64,000 bases of DNA from Aliiroseovarius halocynthiae (GTDB lineage Bacteria; Pseudomonadota; Alphaproteobacteria; Rhodobacterales; Rhodobacteraceae): assembly GCF_007004645.1 (NCBI RefSeq), contig NZ_ML660022.1:62001-126000 (forward strand), in the 5' to 3' direction. A model generated the notes under the pieces. The model was given only the letters and a program-made list of their open reading frames with translations, had not been told where the DNA came from and did not search any database. Below are positions 38,678-47,920 of the stretch, in pieces. Every line of letters starts with the position of its first letter. Positions within the stretch are counted from its first letter, which is position 1. Both the position numbers and the translations under genes were made by a program.

Positions 38678-39781
38678 ATGACGAACCCCTCTCTGCTTAT
38701 TCTGCCCGGTGACGGCATTGGTCAGGAAGTGATGGCCGAAGTGCGCAAGGTGATCGACTGGATCGGCGCGAAACGCGACGTGACCTTCGATGTCAGCGAG
38801 GATCTGGTTGGCGGTGCAGCCTATGACGAACACGGCGTTCCGCTGGCCGACGAAACCATGGCGAAGGCACAGGAAGTTGACGCCGTTCTGCTGGGTGCCG
38901 TGGGTGGTCCGCAGTATGACGATCTGGACTTCTCGGTGAAGCCGGAACGCGGCCTTCTGCGTCTGCGCAAGGAAATGGATCTGTTTGCCAACCTGCGCCC
39001 CGCACAGTGCTTTGACGCGCTGGCCGACTTCTCGTCCCTGAAAAAGGACATCGTGTCCGGTCTGGACATCATGATCGTGCGCGAGCTGACCTCGGGCGTG
39101 TATTTCGGTGAACCGCGCGGCATTTCCGAAGTCGACGGCCAGCGTGTTGGCGTGAACACCCAGCGTTACACCGAAGCCGAGATTGAACGCGGCGCACGTG
39201 CTGCTTTCGAACTGGCTATGAAACGCGACAAGCGTCTGTGCTCGATGGAAAAAGCCAACGTAATGGAATCGGGTATCCTGTGGCGCGACGTGGTGACCGA
39301 GGTGTCGAAAGACTATCCCGAGGTCGAACTGAGCCACATGTACGCTGACAACGGCGCCATGCAGCTGGTGCGCGCGCCCAAGCAGTTTGACGTGATCTAT
39401 ACCGACAACCTGTTTGGCGACATCCTGTCGGATTGTGCCGCCATGCTGACAGGTTCGCTGGGCATGCTGCCCTCGGCCTCGCTTGGTGCTCCGATGGAGA
39501 ACGGCCGCCCGAAAGCCATGTACGAACCGGTCCACGGCTCGGCCCCAGATATTGCGGGCGAAGGCAAAGCCAACCCCTGCGCCTGTATCCTAAGCTTCGC
39601 CATGGCTCTGCGGTATAGCTTTGACATGGGTGCGGAAGCTGACCGTCTGGAAGCTGCGGTTGAGAAAGTTCTGGCCGACGGCGTGCGCACCGGCGACCTG
39701 CTGAACGAAGCTGGCGTAAAGCCAGCCACGACCAGCGAAATGGGCAACGCCGTGATCGCTGCGCTGGACGCCAGCCTGTAA
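38678..39781 (+). CDS. leuB: 3-isopropylmalate dehydrogenase
   Basis: Oxidative decarboxylation of 3-isopropylmalate in leucine synthesis with NAD+. The 367-residue protein begins [63 protein letters not shown] and the NAD-binding [18 protein letters not shown] are all family signatures. AAGGAA sits nine bases before the ATG. A terminator follows. Confidence 0.97.
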   Translation: MTNPSLLILPGDGIGQEVMAEVRKVIDWIGAKRDVTFDVSEDLVGGAAYDEHGVPLADETMAKAQEVDAVLLGAVGGPQYDDLDFSVKPERGLLRLRKEMDLFANLRPAQCFDALADFSSLKKDIVSGLDIMIVRELTSGVYFGEPRGISEVDGQRVGVNTQRYTEAEIERGARAAFELAMKRDKRLCSMEKANVMESGILWRDVVTEVSKDYPEVELSHMYADNGAMQLVRAPKQFDVIYTDNLFGDILSDCAAMLTGSLGMLPSASLGAPMENGRPKAMYEPVHGSAPDIAGEGKANPCACILSFAMALRYSFDMGAEADRLEAAVEKVLADGVRTGDLLNEAGVKPATTSEMGNAVIAALDASL

Positions 39782-39800
39782 GACACATATCGCGAAATTT

Positions 39801-39833
39801 CAGGCCCCTGATGTCAAATCGGGGGCCTTTTTA
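39801..39833 (+). terminator. Terminator after leuB
   Basis: AGGCCCC / GGGGCCT stem with a 13-base loop, followed by TTTTT. Confidence 0.8.
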
Positions 39834-39891
39834 GTTGCAACCCTCACGCACTCGAAACAAAGTCACGTCAACTTTAATTGGAAAGATGACT

Positions 39892-40785
39892 ATGTTTCGT
39901 AACTTCATTTTCGCGGCCTCGGTCGCCATCGCGGCGGCCCCCGCATATGCAATTTCATTCGATGAAGCCTATCCCGACATCGCCGATCAACTGACCGAGG
40001 AAGATCGCGCGTTGGTTCAATCGCTTGATTTCATCACCGGGGACGTGGTGGTCGGTGGGAATCTCGCAACCCTGTCGCTGGATGGCAAATTCTTCTATCT
40101 GAACCCGGCCGACACCGCCCACGTATTGCAAAAGATCTGGGGAAATCCCCCCAGTGACGGTGGGCTGGGGATGGTATTCCCGGTCGAATCCTCCCCCTTA
40201 CACAGCTCGGGTTGGGGAATGGAGCTCTGGTTCGAAGACATCGGCTATGTCGATGATAAAGACGCACAGGATCAGGATTATGACGCGATCCTAAAGGATC
40301 TGCAGGCAGAGGTGCGCGAAGCAAACGAATGGCGTCAGGAGAACGGATATGAATCCCTTCGCCTGATTGGTTGGGCCGAAGATCCGACCTATGACCCAGA
40401 AGCACGCGTCGTCTATTGGGCCAAAGAGCTGGAGTTTGGTGGTTCCCCTGACCACACGCTGAATTTCAACATGCGTGTTCTGGGGCGCAAGGGTGTGCTG
40501 GTTCAGAACTTCATCGCAAGCATGGACGAACTGCCATCCGTAAAGAACGCATTGCCCAGTGTGATCGCGATGACCGAATTCAACGAAGGGCATCGTTATG
40601 CCGACTTCAATCCGTCGATGGACACCGTTGCCGCTGTGGGTGTGGGCGGTCTTGTCGCTGGAAAGGTGTTGACGAAAACAGGGTTCCTGGCCGCAGGTCT
40701 TCTTCTGCTCAAAAAATTCTGGTTCGTTTTGCTGTTGCCACTTATCTGGCTGAAGAACCTGTTCACCCGAAAGCAGCAAGACTGA
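39892..40785 (+). CDS. DUF2167-family membrane protein
   Basis: A 297-residue protein with a signal peptide (MFRNFIFAASVAIAAAPAYA) and two C-terminal hydrophobic segments separated by a lysine pair (about residues 243-285). The middle matches DUF2167 proteins: GNLATLSLDGKFFYLNP, WGNPPSD, GWGMELWFEDIGYVDD, LRLIGWAEDPTYD and LNFNMRVLGRKGVLVQNF. Family function is unknown. The second of two close ATGs (39892) has the better spacing from GGAAAG. Confidence 0.85.
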   Translation: MFRNFIFAASVAIAAAPAYAISFDEAYPDIADQLTEEDRALVQSLDFITGDVVVGGNLATLSLDGKFFYLNPADTAHVLQKIWGNPPSDGGLGMVFPVESSPLHSSGWGMELWFEDIGYVDDKDAQDQDYDAILKDLQAEVREANEWRQENGYESLRLIGWAEDPTYDPEARVVYWAKELEFGGSPDHTLNFNMRVLGRKGVLVQNFIASMDELPSVKNALPSVIAMTEFNEGHRYADFNPSMDTVAAVGVGGLVAGKVLTKTGFLAAGLLLLKKFWFVLLLPLIWLKNLFTRKQQD

Positions 40786-40859
40786 GCACGCAGAAGACCT
40801 GAAACCAGATTTCGGGTCTTGCCCTTTGCCCTGCAAAGCGCTATCCCGCGCGGCACGGT

Positions 40860-40936
40860 CGGGCTGTAGCGCAGCCTGGTAGCGCACCTGCTTCGGGAGC
40901 AGGGGGTCGGAGGTTCGAATCCTCTCAGCCCGACCA
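40860..40936 (+). tRNA. tRNA-Pro (anticodon CGG)
   Basis: A 77-base cloverleaf with encoded CCA. Acceptor CGGGCTG pairs with CAGCCCG. The anticodon stem CCTGC / GCAGG encloses TTCGGGA, giving anticodon CGG (reads CCG). The T arm contains GGTTCGAATCC. Confidence 0.97.
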
Positions 40937-40939
40937 TTG

Positions 40940-40966
40940 AAAAAGGCCCCTCGCGGGGCCTTTTGT
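40940..40966. terminator. Terminator after tRNA-Pro
   Basis: AAAAGGCCCC-TCGC-GGGGCCTTTT, a perfect 10-bp stem with T-tract, begins four bases after the tRNA. Confidence 0.85.
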
Positions 40967-41079
40967 TGTTTCAGGCGACCCCGCGCTCGCGAGTCTGCTG
41001 AAAGCTCGAAATGAAACTGATCATCCAGCGATAGAACCAATAATCGACAGAACGACGGCCACCCCCGCCGCTTTTGGTC

Positions 41080-41523
41080 TTATTGCGAAAACGTTGCGAT
41101 GTAGGCCACGATATCATCGGCGCCCTTCCGCAGCTTAACTGACATATTGGGGCGCGCCTTAGGGTCGCCCAGATACTCACGGATAAACCCGATCGGATCC
41201 TGCGAATAGGCGCTGATGTTCTCGGTCGTCCACACCAGCCCCTCTTCGCCCGCACGGATCATATCATCCGTGAACATCCCGACCGGAAGCCGCTCGCTGC
41301 CATTGCGATAGTCACCTTCAGTTCCAGCGGCACGGCCAACGACGCCATACAGGTTCGGGCCGGTAATTCCTCCCTTCACCAGAACTTCGCCTTCAGGGCT
41401 GATAATCGCGTGGCAGGCAGAGCAGCGATTGTACATTTTCTCGCCCTTTTCGGGGTTACCTTCTGCCAGCGCCAGCGAAGGTGCCAGAAGTAGCGCTGCA
41501 AAAGCGGGAAGGAGTTTAGTCAT
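41080..41523 (-). CDS. Periplasmic c-type cytochrome
   Basis: A 147-residue class I cytochrome c with signal peptide (MTKLLPAFAALLLAPSLALA). The single haem site CSACH is at about residue 34, GPNLYGVVGR follows, and a methionine in ARPNMSVKLR is the likely sixth ligand. It resembles cytochrome c2/c550-like electron carriers. The electron partners are not encoded nearby. Some 110 bases between the tRNA terminator and its stop hold no recognised feature. Confidence 0.88.
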   Translation of the reverse strand: MTKLLPAFAALLLAPSLALAEGNPEKGEKMYNRCSACHAIISPEGEVLVKGGITGPNLYGVVGRAAGTEGDYRNGSERLPVGMFTDDMIRAGEEGLVWTTENISAYSQDPIGFIREYLGDPKARPNMSVKLRKGADDIVAYIATFSQ

Positions 41524-42040
41524 TTTCAGGCCTCGTGTAGTGGTTATGTCACGGGTGTTACTTGACCTTAGAGTTGTGGAAATTGTCCCAAATCAAATCG
41601 CTACAGTTTTCTAGCTAAATTTGTGCAGGACTTGGAAATTCTCGGTCTGATGGTCAAAAGGATACATTCACGCGATTCCCTAGCTGCCGTCCGAGTAATT
41701 CTCGAATTCGCCTATTAGGAGATAGCGGTAACCATTCACCCTCATCCCGTGACACATTTTTGCACCAGATTGCCGGCAACTGACATGGGATTCAGATATC
41801 TTCCATCCGGAGTGCGTCAACCTATTCCCCCCTTAAAATACTGGCCCCAACCCATTCTGGAGGCACGACAAAACCAGATCCGCCTTATTTCCGCCCCATT
41901 TGGCGCACAAAGAACCCTCAATTGCGCCCAAAATCCGCCCCCTTATAAGCCGAGTTCAATAAGATGTATCTTAATGAGCCCCCGACCTCGCATTATCATA
42001 GTGGTCTATCTGGTAAACCACTCTACCTGAAACCAAGGAC
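41524..42040. promoter_or_regulatory. 517-bp gene-free region before the dynamin cluster
   Basis: No convincing gene is present on either strand. It must hold the promoters of the cytochrome (leftward) and the dynamin cluster (rightward). Two structured elements are visible near the cluster start: the palindrome TAAGAT-GT-ATCTTA (41960-41973), and the stem AGTGGT / ACCACT (42000-42022), which ends 18 bases before the first ATG. I could not fix -35/-10 boxes with confidence. Confidence 0.5.
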
Positions 42041-42475
42041 ATGACTGTGCACGCTACGTCCAACGTTGTTGATATCCAATTGAGCGCCGTGTTTTTGTTG
42101 CGCCGTACGCTAAGCGATCGCTTGCGTTTTCTTAGCGCGCAATATCCTCGGATTGGCTTTGGAGTGTCTTTAACGACGTTCGAAGGGGAGCACTATATGC
42201 TCGCCAATGGGCGGATGGCGCTGCCAGAGAACAAGGCGGACGGCTTTCCCGCGGGCGAACAGATTGCCAAGCTCGACAATGGTCAGCGCTTTCAGACCAT
42301 CAGCGTTTTTGCGGATATTCCGGAAGGTCTTCAAGACCTGGACTTTCCAGAAGGTAAGCTGATTGAGGACGTCATTGATCTTGTTGAACTGATTGATGCC
42401 CCATCTTCCCTACCGACAGGGCAATTGAACGCTGATGCGGGTCTGAACACTGTTATGAATGGCACCGAGGGTTAA
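42041..42475 (+). CDS. Orphan protein at the head of the dynamin cluster
   Basis: A 144-residue soluble protein without signal peptide or membrane segment. It starts after AAGGAC. The sequence alternates hydrophobic strands with charged loops (RIGFGVSLTTFEGEHYMLANGRMALPEN) and ends in acidic helix-forming segments. No family recognised. It is three bases upstream of the first dynamin-like gene, so it is probably translated with it and may be an accessory or adaptor of the GTPases; that role is only inferred from position. Confidence 0.7.
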   Translation: MTVHATSNVVDIQLSAVFLLRRTLSDRLRFLSAQYPRIGFGVSLTTFEGEHYMLANGRMALPENKADGFPAGEQIAKLDNGQRFQTISVFADIPEGLQDLDFPEGKLIEDVIDLVELIDAPSSLPTGQLNADAGLNTVMNGTEG

Positions 42476-42478
42476 ATT

Positions 42479-44494
42479 ATGGCTCGCAATATTCATCTTC
42501 TCGCCACTGGAAACGAGGCCCTGCAACCGCTGAACGATGCGTTTGGTGGCCTTAATGCGACGATCGACCAACTGACCGCGATTGCAGACGCACGCAGTTC
42601 GGCCCGTCTGGCGAAGCTGAAAACACGCATGGACGAGTTCACCGCCAACGTGACATTTGTGGGTCAGGTAAAGGCGGGTAAATCCTCGCTTGTGAACATT
42701 ATGGCGGGACGTCCGGGCATGCTGCCGTCGGATGTAAACCCGTGGACCTCGGTCGCGACGACGCTGCATATGAACACGCGAACTCCGGGCGATACCAAAG
42801 CAAAATTTACTTTCTTCGATCATGACGAGTGGCAGAACCTGACAGCCGGGGGCGGACGTCTAGGTGAATTGGCCAATCGTGCTGGGGCAGATGACGAAAT
42901 GGACGACATCCGCCGTCAGGTTGAGGCAATGAAGGCACGCTCGGAAGAGCGTCTGGGCAAGCATTTCGACCTGATCATGGGCCAAAGCCACTCGTATGAC
43001 TATTTCGACGAAGATCTGGTTCAACGCTATGTCTGCATGGGCGACGAAGATGACCCAGATATCAGCGCCGAAAGTGGTCGTTTCGCGGATGTGACCAAAA
43101 CAGCCGAGCTGTATATGGACATTCCGCAATATCCGATTGCGATCAACATCAGCGACACGCCGGGGGTGAACGATACGTTCATGGTCCGCGAGCAGATTAC
43201 CCTACGCAGCCTACGTGGCTCCGAGGTCTGTGTTGTTGTCATGGCCGCAAGTCAGGCTCTGACCACGATGGATCTCGCGCTGATGCGCATGATCTCGCAG
43301 TTTGAGAATCGTCAGATCATCCTGTTCATCAACCGTATCGACGAATTGCATGACCCGGTTACCGAAGTGCCGGAAATCCGCGACCGCGTAAACGAAATGC
43401 TGAAGCAAAGCGGCATCAGCACCGATGCAGGTGTCATTTTCGGAAGCGCGCTGTGGGCCGAAGCCGCCCTGACAGGGGATTCCTCGGTTCTGAACGACGA
43501 CTCGGCGGAATCGCTGAACAAGCTGTATGCTGCTGCCGGTTTTGGCAATGAAGGCGCATCGCTTGAGAAGATCTGGGCGCTGTCGGGTCTGCCCGACCTG
43601 CTGTTGGCCATCAACGAGCGGATTGCAGAGGGCGCAGGCGCACGTCTGTGCAACCGCGTCCGCAACCGCGCCCGCAACCTTGCCAGCCAAATCCGTGCGA
43701 CTTCGGTTGCGAAGAACATGACGGTTTCGGGCACCATGGTGTATGACCTTGACGGCAAAACGCCCGAGGAAGCCATCCGCACCGTTGCTGACCAATATGA
43801 AACCCGCGTAGGCGATCTGACCACCAAGCTGCGCGATTCGGTTATGCAGCGTCTGGCCCGGACCGAAGAGAACTTTATCAAACGTGCCACGGCTTCGCTC
43901 ATCGAGCATCTCGAGACCGCCGGAGAAGACAGCACATGGACATATGATCCGGCGGGCTTCCGCGCACTTCAGAAATCCGCTTACTTCAACTTCGCCCGCG
44001 CCATGCGTAAAGAGGTTGGCGCGCTGTATCAGTCGGCTGCACATGATGTTGAATCTGTCTATCGTAACCTGATGGGTCAACATCTGGGCGAGTTCTCGAT
44101 CGAACCGCCGATCGTCCCCAACGTGCCGCCGCCCTTGGCAATCGGCCGGACCATCGCGCTAGATCTGCAAAGTACATGGTGGCGCCGCTGGTGGCAGCGT
44201 CGTAAGGGGGCTGCATCCTATGCGGCTGATTACACCAGCCTTGTAGCTTCGGAAGCGAAGTCGATCACTAAGGATATTGAAGAAAACCAGATTGCCGCCG
44301 TGTTGGAAAACGTCCGCGCCGGTCTGGCCGAATTCATGGTCGAGCAGCAGGAGACTCTGCTTGGGATTTCGCGCAACGCGCAGCAGGCACAGTTGGATGC
44401 AGACGCACTGAAAGCAGCAGGCTTGCAGACGACGAAATCTCCGGACGAGCTTTTGGGTGACATCCTAAAAGATCTGGGCACCGAGGCGGCCTAA
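42479..44494 (+). CDS. Dynamin-like GTPase A1
   Basis: A 671-residue large GTPase. P-loop G1 is GQVKAGKSS at 62-70, G2 threonine lies in PWTSVATT (about 88-95), G3 is DTPG at 226-229, and G4 is NRID at 285-288 in place of NKxD. After the GTPase domain come long helical segments as in dynamin stalks. A basic aromatic patch STWWRRWWQRRKG at about 563-576 could insert in or lie on membranes. No transmembrane helix is evident. The second A-type protein at 47921 shares SDVNPWT, DNPG-region DTPG(V/I)ND and the stretch ending FFD(H/N)D(E/Q)WQ. Expected to bind and remodel membranes using GTP; partner probably B1, six bases downstream. Confidence 0.88.
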   Translation: MARNIHLLATGNEALQPLNDAFGGLNATIDQLTAIADARSSARLAKLKTRMDEFTANVTFVGQVKAGKSSLVNIMAGRPGMLPSDVNPWTSVATTLHMNTRTPGDTKAKFTFFDHDEWQNLTAGGGRLGELANRAGADDEMDDIRRQVEAMKARSEERLGKHFDLIMGQSHSYDYFDEDLVQRYVCMGDEDDPDISAESGRFADVTKTAELYMDIPQYPIAINISDTPGVNDTFMVREQITLRSLRGSEVCVVVMAASQALTTMDLALMRMISQFENRQIILFINRIDELHDPVTEVPEIRDRVNEMLKQSGISTDAGVIFGSALWAEAALTGDSSVLNDDSAESLNKLYAAAGFGNEGASLEKIWALSGLPDLLLAINERIAEGAGARLCNRVRNRARNLASQIRATSVAKNMTVSGTMVYDLDGKTPEEAIRTVADQYETRVGDLTTKLRDSVMQRLARTEENFIKRATASLIEHLETAGEDSTWTYDPAGFRALQKSAYFNFARAMRKEVGALYQSAAHDVESVYRNLMGQHLGEFSIEPPIVPNVPPPLAIGRTIALDLQSTWWRRWWQRRKGAASYAADYTSLVASEAKSITKDIEENQIAAVLENVRAGLAEFMVEQQETLLGISRNAQQAQLDADALKAAGLQTTKSPDELLGDILKDLGTEAA

Positions 44495-44499
44495 GACAG

Positions 44500-46497
44500 A
44501 TGACAGAACAGAACTCTCCGCGCGTTGTTACTGCCGATCAATGGAAGCGTTTGAAGCGCTGGTCGCATCGTAAGCCCGTCTTCGCTTTGATGGGCGAATT
44601 CAGCGCAGGCAAGTCGACACTTCTGAACTTCCTTTTGAAGCGTAACACGCTGCCCACGCAGGTCACAGCGACCCAGTTGCCACCGATCTGGTTCTCGTGG
44701 GGCAACAAACCTGCCTATGTCCAGAAACTGGATGGCAGCCGCGAAGAAATCGACCTTGCCAAAATCGGAGAGATTGGTGTTCAGGGTGCGCATTTCGTAC
44801 GCATCTATCTGGAAGCTGAAATTCTTGAAGCTGTCGACCTGATCGACACCCCAGGCATTTCGGACCCCAAGATCTCGTCCGACGTTTGGCAACGCGCAGT
44901 CGGTCAAGCCAATGGCGTCTTGTGGTGTACCCACGCGACGCAAGCGTGGCGCGAAACCGAGCGTGCGACTTGGGCATCGCTGCCCAAACGTCTGCGCCAA
45001 AACTCGATCCTGCTGGTCACCCGCGCTGATGCCTTGAAAGAGACAGACCGGAACAAGGTCCTGCGTCGTATCAATCGCGAAGCCGGCGACATGTTCCGCA
45101 ACATGATCTCGATCTCGGCGCGCGATGCGATCCTTGCCCGCGACAACCCCGAGCATGCCAATCTGTGGGAAAGCAGTGGCGGTGGTAAGCTGGTCGACAA
45201 TTTCCTGGAAATCACTGCCGACATCATGCAGGCGCGTGCCACTATGCTGGCGCGCTATCAAGCGGATGGCACAAACGCCCAGCCGGAAAGCAATGCGCTT
45301 CAGTTGGGTGGCGAGACGTCGACGCGCGTCTGGGCAGCCCCGGTTCTTTCCACAACGGAAGAGCCGCAGGTCGCAGCGACACCCGAACCAACACCGGCCC
45401 CAGCGCCAACGCCGGCAAGCCCTGCGATACGTCAACCTATTCATGCTCGGGCCCCTGAGGCGACACCGGAACCCACAGCAGCAGCATCGGTGCAAGCGTC
45501 AGAGCCGGTTGTAACGCATGAACCAGCGCCTGGTCCTGCGCCAGCACCCGCGGCAGAAAGCGCGCCGCAGGCAGATGGAAATGTTGTCAGTATTCGCCCG
45601 GCACGCCCACGCCGCACGCTCCAAACACGTGACGTAAGCTCTTCGCGCCAGCGCATTGACGCCGACGAGGCCGACAAGCTGCGCGCTCAGGTCCATGCGG
45701 ACAATCAAGAAGACCACGATCTTCAGGGCCTGAAATCGGTATTCGACATGCCGTCGACACCCGAGGAGCCGACCCCTGCGGTCGAAGTAGACCCCATTCA
45801 AGAAGCTGTTGAGCTGGTTGACGAGGTCGCCTCGGCACCTGAAGTAGTCGAGGTAGCTGCGGAAGCCGACACAGACGATGCTGCCGAGGTTGATCTGGGT
45901 CTTCCATCCGCTTTGGCTGGCATCCGTGCCGCGCTGGATTCGTCCGAAGTCGAACCAGCCACACCCGCGCCCGAGCCGGCGCCAGAACCCACTCCTGAGG
46001 TTGCCGAACAGTCGGACGCGACAGGGGACATTCTGCCGGATCTTCGTGCTGCTTTAGCGCAGGAAACCGCTGCAGATGACACCCCAGCCGAGCCTGAAGT
46101 TGCGACTGCAGCGCCACCGGTGCCTCATGACGAAAATGGTCTTTTGACCTCGATCGGTGGACTGATGTCGGACACGGCAGAGACGGAACCGGCCAACGAT
46201 GATGTAATCGAACCCGCCTCCACGTCTGCGACCGCTGAACCGATCGCTTTGCCCCCCGCCTCCACGCTTTTCAGCATGCCGGACACGGATCCGCTAAGCG
46301 CGGCTGATGCATGGGCCGAACATCTCTCGACTCTTGAACACATTCACGATCCATCGGCGTTGCTTAACGCCTTCCAAGAGTTCCTGACCCGCTTCGACAT
46401 GCGCGCCCGCGCGCATCACGAGAAACAATCCGAAGGCGCACTTGAGGCGCTCAGTGGCGCGGGTGCTGATAGCGATACCGTCTGGCACGTACTGTAA
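44500..46497 (+). CDS. Dynamin-like GTPase B1 with long Pro/Ala/Glu tail
   Basis: A 665-residue protein. The N-terminal GTPase domain has GEFSAGKST at 32-40, DTPG at 116-119 and TRAD at 174-177. A WCTHATQAWRETER segment (142-155) recurs in B2. After about residue 255 the chain becomes a low-complexity, acidic Pro/Ala/Glu region of roughly 350 residues, then a short helical C-terminus (about 610-665). The tail is likely disordered and may recruit partners. It starts five bases after A1 stops, so A1 and B1 are made together. The stop shares a base with the next start (TAATG). Confidence 0.85.
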   Translation: MTEQNSPRVVTADQWKRLKRWSHRKPVFALMGEFSAGKSTLLNFLLKRNTLPTQVTATQLPPIWFSWGNKPAYVQKLDGSREEIDLAKIGEIGVQGAHFVRIYLEAEILEAVDLIDTPGISDPKISSDVWQRAVGQANGVLWCTHATQAWRETERATWASLPKRLRQNSILLVTRADALKETDRNKVLRRINREAGDMFRNMISISARDAILARDNPEHANLWESSGGGKLVDNFLEITADIMQARATMLARYQADGTNAQPESNALQLGGETSTRVWAAPVLSTTEEPQVAATPEPTPAPAPTPASPAIRQPIHARAPEATPEPTAAASVQASEPVVTHEPAPGPAPAPAAESAPQADGNVVSIRPARPRRTLQTRDVSSSRQRIDADEADKLRAQVHADNQEDHDLQGLKSVFDMPSTPEEPTPAVEVDPIQEAVELVDEVASAPEVVEVAAEADTDDAAEVDLGLPSALAGIRAALDSSEVEPATPAPEPAPEPTPEVAEQSDATGDILPDLRAALAQETAADDTPAEPEVATAAPPVPHDENGLLTSIGGLMSDTAETEPANDDVIEPASTSATAEPIALPPASTLFSMPDTDPLSAADAWAEHLSTLEHIHDPSALLNAFQEFLTRFDMRARAHHEKQSEGALEALSGAGADSDTVWHVL

Positions 46498-46931
46498 TGC
46501 AAATGCTTCAATCTGATATGGCAGGTGACACACCAGTGTCGCTTGATGATGCGCTTACGGCAGCAATGCAGAGCGTTCCAAACTGTGTGGCCGCTGGCTA
46601 TATCGACATGCAGACAGGGTTCCTTCTGGGCCTTGAAGGGCGTGACGATGACAGCATGGCTGCGCTAGAAAACATGTCGACCTCGATTGCGAACCTGATC
46701 CTTGGACAAGGCATAAGTGCTTTTGAAAAATTGCTGTCTAGTGGCGAAGAATCACAGGGCTCGGGATTCGGCGAGATAGCAATCTATTCCGGCGACCGCC
46801 TTTACCTGCTTCTCAGACGTGCTGATCAGCCTGATCATGTGGTCTGTTTTGTTTCAAAAGGGCACACGAATGTCGGTCTGGCCTTGGCCAAATCCACATC
46901 GAAAATGAATATGATTTCGGCTGCGGTCTAG
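46497..46931 (+). CDS. Roadblock/LC7-like small protein
   Basis: A 144-residue soluble protein. Its pattern, AMQSVPNCVAAGYIDMQTGFLL, an amphipathic helix, FGEIAIYSGDRLYLLLRR, then VVCFVSKGHTNVGLALAKS, follows the strand-helix order of Roadblock/LC7 (MglB-like) proteins. Those proteins act as regulators or GAPs of small GTPases. The family call is by eye and not certain. The start overlaps the B1 stop by one base; an ATG two codons later is equally possible. Its position between GTPase genes supports a regulatory role. Confidence 0.6.
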   Translation: MQMLQSDMAGDTPVSLDDALTAAMQSVPNCVAAGYIDMQTGFLLGLEGRDDDSMAALENMSTSIANLILGQGISAFEKLLSSGEESQGSGFGEIAIYSGDRLYLLLRRADQPDHVVCFVSKGHTNVGLALAKSTSKMNMISAAV

Positions 46932-46945
46932 GCGGGAAACAGGTT

Positions 46946-47842
46946 ATGAACCAAGCAGATATCATCGACCGCCTCGAGCAAATCGCCGAAGGCGCAATCG
47001 CAAGGCGCGGGCGTTCTATCGCGCTGAAGCAGGACACGGCGGACGCGCGCAGACACGCCGCGGTTGCCGGCCTGCAGGCAACCATCTTGCCCCGTTTCGT
47101 GCGCTTTTCGAACGCGCAAAACGACTCGGCTACGCTGTCGGTCAACAACGGTCGCGTGGCTGAAATCACTGATGTGACAATCAACGGGACCATAGAAAAC
47201 CTTGCTGATGCGACGGCCCTACAGATAGCCGAGGTGCTGATGAAAGTTTGTACCAGAGAGGGCGTTGAGCTGGACAGCTCAGCCCCGAATGACGCGGATG
47301 ATATCGCAACGAAGGGCATCTATGCCTCTGATATCAAAGCGGCTTTCGAAGAGATTTCGGTGGATGCTCCTGCGGAAGAACAGGCGCCTGTCCAAGAAAC
47401 GGCCACGCCGGAGGAGCCCCCGACTGTAGCGCCCCCCCCTCCGCCAGAACCCGAGGAATCCCCTGCAGAACCTGAGAAAGCAGCTGGCAAATCGGTCTCG
47501 GGTCTTGCCGCCGACTTCTTTGCCAGCGTGACGAAAATCGGCGACCAGCGTGTATTGGTCGCGCACGATGACAAATCGGTGGCTGGTCCAGACGGAATAC
47601 TGACGCAGAACATTGATGTGGTGCAACAACTGATGGATGACTTGTCCGCATGGGAAGACGATAGCGATCATGGAGGCACCGCGCCTCAATTGGTGATAAT
47701 GCGCTCCCAAAGCCAAGACATGCCAAGCCTGACAATTTGTCGAGATTCGGACGCGACAGCCATGACAGCACACCCTACCCGAAAGCTCGGTTCTGTTGTC
47801 CAATTGTGGAAAACTTTGACAACGCAACAAAAATCCAGCTGA
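46946..47842 (+). CDS. Orphan cluster protein with proline-rich hinge
   Basis: A 298-residue soluble protein. An N-terminal domain (about 1-130) begins with a helix MNQADIIDRLEQIAEGAIARR and is strand-rich later (RVAEITDVTINGTIEN). A Pro/Glu-rich hinge (about 140-178, with six prolines in a row) leads to a C-terminal domain with VSGLAADFFASVTKIGDQRVL and TAPQLVIMRS. No known family recognised. It sits 14 bases after the Roadblock-like gene and 78 bases before A2. Confidence 0.65.
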   Translation: MNQADIIDRLEQIAEGAIARRGRSIALKQDTADARRHAAVAGLQATILPRFVRFSNAQNDSATLSVNNGRVAEITDVTINGTIENLADATALQIAEVLMKVCTREGVELDSSAPNDADDIATKGIYASDIKAAFEEISVDAPAEEQAPVQETATPEEPPTVAPPPPPEPEESPAEPEKAAGKSVSGLAADFFASVTKIGDQRVLVAHDDKSVAGPDGILTQNIDVVQQLMDDLSAWEDDSDHGGTAPQLVIMRSQSQDMPSLTICRDSDATAMTAHPTRKLGSVVQLWKTLTTQQKSS

Positions 47843-47920
47843 ATACGGCTATAGATTGAAATGTTGTTACGACCGCCTTGCGAGGTGAGATGCTTTGAAA
47901 AGTGATTTGGATGTCAATTG

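Noticed and set aside
38285-39535. A 416-codon open frame antisense to leuB
   Set aside because: Same reason; the composition is histidine-rich as typical of antisense frames to this codon usage.
41749-42030. A 93-codon frame in the gap before the dynamin cluster
   Set aside because: No ribosome-binding site, unusual composition (Pro/Ile-rich, no helix/strand pattern) and it fills what must be the promoter region.
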